A DNA stretch of 47,809 nt from NCBI GenBank assembly GCA_026707285.1, contig JAPOXD010000037.1:1-47809 (forward strand), read 5' to 3'. Origin of the DNA: Chloroflexota bacterium (GTDB lineage Bacteria > Chloroflexota > UBA11872). Position 1 is the stretch's first letter. Every line of letters begins with the position of its first letter. The notes below the pieces were generated by a model. That model was given only the letters and a program-made list of their open reading frames with translations. It did no database searches and was not told the origin of the DNA. Made by a program: the position numbers and the translations under genes. This document shows positions 45,245 through 47,809 of the stretch, piece after piece.

Positions 45245-46459
45245 ATGCCGCGGTGGGCGATCATCGCCGACGACTTGACCGGCGCCCTGGACACGGCGCT
45301 GCAGTTCCGCAATGCCGGGCGCCGAACCCTGGTCTCCACGCGCGATGGCGCGTGGCCGCCGGACGCCGAGGCGGCGGCCATGAGCACCGCATCGCGGCAC
45401 TTGGACGCTTCCGCGGCCTACGACGCCGTGCGCGGCGCCGTTGGCGCGGCCGACCCCTCTGCCCTGGTCTACAAAAAAACCGATTCACTGCTGCGCGGAA
45501 ACATCGCGGCCGAAATCCAGGCGGCGCTCGACGGCGCGGGCGTCTCGACGCTGGTGTACACGCCCGCATTTCCCTCGGGCGGCCGGACCACGGAATCCGG
45601 CACGCTGGCGCTCTGGGGCACCCCCGTCTCCGAGGCGGAGCCCGGACGAGACCCCGTGACGCCGGCGCTGGAGTCGCACATTCCGACCCTGATCGAGTCC
45701 ACGTCTGCGTTGACGTGCCGTGTCATCCCGACGGAGATCGTCCGGTCGGACATGACCGCGCTTGCCGACGCCTTGCGAAATGCCCGCGACGCGGGTGTGA
45801 ACGTGATCCTGCCGGATATCGCGGAGGACGCCGATCTCGAGTGCGTGGCGGTGGCCATGGACGCTGCCGATCTCATGCGCGTCAGCGCCGGATCGGCGGG
45901 CCTGGCCGCGTCCCTGGCGCGATGCACCGCGTCGCTGCCTCAGCCGGTTCCCGAGGTGTCGCGCACGACACGCACGCTCGCCATCATCGGATCGCCGATG
46001 GACCACACGCAGCGGCAAGTGGCCGAAGCGCTGGCCACGTTCGAGATAAAACCCATTCCACTCCTGCAGCAACCCGGCATCTCGATCATGGTGGCCGCGA
46101 CGGTGCGGGCGGGTTGGTCCCTCGACCGTCCCGCCCTGATAGATGCCGTGATTCCCGTAAAGGCGCCGTCCCCAGAGGCGCAGGCCGCGCAACAGGACCT
46201 GGTGAGCCAGTTCACGGCCACCATTTGGCGCGGCACGCACCCAATCGGGCTAGTGCTCTCAGGCGGCGACACGGCGCGCGCCGCGTTCGCGGCGATCCCG
46301 GCGGAGGCCATCGAGCTCGCGGGCGAGATCGGGTGGGGGGTGCCCTATGGCGTGTTCACGTCCGGTCCCGGCGCGGGATGGCCGGTAGTTACCAAGGCCG
46401 GCGTGATGGGCGGACCGACGGCGCTGGTGGACGCCCTGCGCACGATCGGAACTCCCTGA
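45245..46459 (+). CDS. Four-carbon acid sugar kinase (DUF1537/OtnK-DtnK family)
   Basis: The 404-residue kinase belongs to the family that phosphorylates threonate, erythronate and related acids. The N-terminal domain has IIADDLTGALDTALQF (DDLTGA signature, 9-14) and VYKKTDSLLRGN (75-86). The C-terminal ATP domain has VLSGGDTARAAF, GVFTSGPGAGW and VVTKAGVMGGPTALVDAL. Its start is three bases after larA and a PdxA2-like gene follows, which is the classic pair for threonate/erythronate breakdown through a 4-phosphate to dihydroxyacetone phosphate. Confidence 0.93.
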   Translation: MPRWAIIADDLTGALDTALQFRNAGRRTLVSTRDGAWPPDAEAAAMSTASRHLDASAAYDAVRGAVGAADPSALVYKKTDSLLRGNIAAEIQAALDGAGVSTLVYTPAFPSGGRTTESGTLALWGTPVSEAEPGRDPVTPALESHIPTLIESTSALTCRVIPTEIVRSDMTALADALRNARDAGVNVILPDIAEDADLECVAVAMDAADLMRVSAGSAGLAASLARCTASLPQPVPEVSRTTRTLAIIGSPMDHTQRQVAEALATFEIKPIPLLQQPGISIMVAATVRAGWSLDRPALIDAVIPVKAPSPEAQAAQQDLVSQFTATIWRGTHPIGLVLSGGDTARAAFAAIPAEAIELAGEIGWGVPYGVFTSGPGAGWPVVTKAGVMGGPTALVDALRTIGTP

Positions 46460-46600
46460 CCGGCGAACCGCCGCTTGTTCGCGCACGCGACCGAATCCAT
46501 GTCTACACTTGCCGCCGTGTGACTTCGAGGGCGCACGTCAAAGGAGCCCCGCATCCGAAACGCAACCGCCGACGCCGATCGACCGATCCTCGCCATCACC

Positions 46601-47581
46601 ATGGGCGACCCGACCGGAGTCGGGCCGGAGATCCTGATCAAGTCCCTGGCCAAGCCGGAGACCTACGACATCTGCCGACCGCTCGCCGTGGGCAGCGTCT
46701 CGGCGATCGAACGCATGGCCGGCATCCTCGATTCCGAGCTGAAGGTGATCGCCGCCGAGCCGAAATCGGCCGCCTACGCGCACGGCACGATCGAGGTCTA
46801 CGACCCGTGGCGTGAGGATTTGAGCGACCTGCCGTTCAAGCAGGTGACGGTGGAAGGCGGGCGATCCTCCGCCGAGGCCGTGATCGAAGCCGCCAAGCTG
46901 GTCATGGACGGTCGCGCGGCCGCCATCGTCACGGGACCGATTCACAAGGAGGCCATCAACCGCGCCGGCTATCACTACGCCGGCCACACCGAGCTGCTGG
47001 CGGACCTGACCAAGACACCCGGCACGCGCATGCTGCTGGTGGCGCCGTCGCTGCGGGTGATTCACAACAGCACGCACGTCTCACTGCGCGAGGCCATCGA
47101 ACGCGTGACGCGCGACAACGTGCTGCACTGCATCCGGCTGCTCCACGAGTCGCTGCAACTGCTCGGCTTCGAGCATCCGCGCATCGCCGTCAACGGGCTC
47201 AACCCCCACGCGGGCGAGGACCGGCTGTTCGGTGACGAGGACGCGGACGAGATCCTGCCCGCCATCGAGGCGGCGCGGGCGGAGGGCATGGACGTGACCG
47301 GGCCCGAGCCGGGCGACACGGTCTACAACAAGGCCATCGACGGTCGCTTCGACGGAATCGTGGCTATGTACCACGACCAGGGCCACGTGGCGGTCAAGAC
47401 CGCGGGGTTCTTCGACGGCATCAACGTGTCGGTGGGCATGCCGATCATCCGCACCAGCGTGGACCACGGCACCGCCTATGGCCGCGCCGGCGAAGGGCGC
47501 GCGCGCGAAGACAGCCTGGACCACGCGATCAAGGTCGCAGCGCAGATGTCGCGCGCCAAGCTGGCGGCGGCCGTGGCCTGA
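46601..47581 (+). CDS. PdxA2-like 4-phospho-acid dehydrogenase
   Basis: The product (326 residues from this ATG) belongs to the 4-hydroxythreonine-4-phosphate dehydrogenase family. Metal ligands are in NSTHVSLRE (His159), GLNPHAGED (His203) and AMYHDQGHV (His258). Beside a DUF1537 kinase it is probably PdxA2, oxidising and decarboxylating a tetronate 4-phosphate to dihydroxyacetone phosphate, not a vitamin B6 enzyme. The start is odd: the ATG lies inside the conserved RPILAITMGDPTGVGPEI and would delete the first strand. A ribosome-binding site AAAGGAG (46540-46546) sits six bases before an in-frame ATC at 46553, which may be the true start. TACACT at 46504-46509 is a possible -10 box. Confidence 0.93.
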   Translation: MGDPTGVGPEILIKSLAKPETYDICRPLAVGSVSAIERMAGILDSELKVIAAEPKSAAYAHGTIEVYDPWREDLSDLPFKQVTVEGGRSSAEAVIEAAKLVMDGRAAAIVTGPIHKEAINRAGYHYAGHTELLADLTKTPGTRMLLVAPSLRVIHNSTHVSLREAIERVTRDNVLHCIRLLHESLQLLGFEHPRIAVNGLNPHAGEDRLFGDEDADEILPAIEAARAEGMDVTGPEPGDTVYNKAIDGRFDGIVAMYHDQGHVAVKTAGFFDGINVSVGMPIIRTSVDHGTAYGRAGEGRAREDSLDHAIKVAAQMSRAKLAAAVA

Positions 47582-47599
47582 GGCGCACTGGCCGTTTGC

Positions 47600-47809
47600 C
47601 GTAGGGGCGAGTCTCAGACCCGCCCGACGCCAAGTATCCGGTGGACACCCAGATCCGGCCGGACTGGATTCCCGCCTCCGGAGATCGTTGCAAGACCCGG
47701 CCAGGCTTGAGGATGACCGGGCGAACGCCATCCGCCCCGAGGTTCAATGAAGGGTGGATTCCCTAGATTCACAAACGAAGTGCAACACCTGGCAAAGGTG
47801 CTGCCATGG
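47600..47809. repeat. Right-end repeat region with inverted copy of the left end
   Basis: Positions 47714-47809 are the inverted copy of 1-96; the outer 70 bases are identical. Inside, 47600-47626 shares its opening with the family D palindrome at 22454. The stretch after the pdxA2-like gene holds no gene. The window most likely ends here because the assembler met a dispersed repeat. Confidence 0.75.

Noticed and set aside
46601-47581. pdxA as a vitamin B6 biosynthesis gene
   Set aside because: Its neighbour is a DUF1537 kinase, the typical context of PdxA2 in acid-sugar breakdown, and no other B6 gene is nearby.

Overview
This 47.8 kb window is G+C-rich bacterial chromosomal DNA, about two thirds G+C by eye, with tightly packed genes and many GTG and TTG starts. 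The set includes uvrB, a complete trp operon, dnaX-ybaB-recR, mnmA, cysK, apgM, selA and two tRNA-Ser genes. A Trp-specific T-box leader and a long, Alu-domain type SRP RNA beside dnaX argue against a proteobacterium. Together with the gene content they fit a Chloroflexota-like lineage best; that assignment is inference. The two window ends are inverted copies of one sequence of about 96 bp (the outer 70 bp are identical). The window therefore looks like a whole assembly contig that stopped at a dispersed repeat.

Layout. 0.25-7.7 kb: a degenerate archaemetzincin-like protein, a D12 adenine methyltransferase overlapping or abutting uvrB, a wHTH/membrane protein pair with a tandem-repeat operator, a P-loop kinase, a 2H phosphoesterase and a low-G+C sulfotransferase. 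Several small palindromic repeat families fill the gaps here. 7.7-10.1 kb: two divergent PLP enzymes, a SelA/DgaE-like protein and a class V aminotransferase. 10.2-18.9 kb: promoter, T-box leader and terminator, then trpE-G-D-C-F, a proline-rich lipoprotein, trpB, trpA and a membrane-anchored alpha/beta hydrolase, almost all translationally coupled. 18.9-22.4 kb (minus): SRP RNA, dnaX, ybaB, recR and a metallo-beta-lactamase-fold protein.

22.5-28.6 kb: threonine aldolase with a hydrolase; facing them, an FbpA/FbpB-type iron transporter (no ATPase gene) followed by a DegT aminotransferase, behind a promoter that overlaps a palindromic operator. 28.7-37.4 kb: tRNA-Ser(GGA), cysK divergent from apgM-selA, a TIM-barrel sugar isomerase, two coupled GT2 glycosyltransferases, mnmA with a zinc-ribbon protein, an amidohydrolase and tRNA-Ser(CGA). 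37.6-42.2 kb: DUF58 protein, a large transglutaminase-fold membrane protein whose catalytic Cys is replaced by Ala, and three small membrane proteins. 42.3-47.6 kb: a likely sugar-acid catabolic cluster with an Asp-nucleophile hydrolase, a FAH-family protein, a LarA-type nickel racemase/epimerase, a DUF1537 acid-sugar kinase and a PdxA2-like dehydrogenase.

The best candidates for something new are the LarA-kinase-PdxA2 module, the Cys-less transglutaminase locus, the lipoprotein built into the trp operon, and the archaemetzincin homologue that lost HExxH but kept its cysteine site. I see no CRISPR array, prophage, transposase or rRNA gene.
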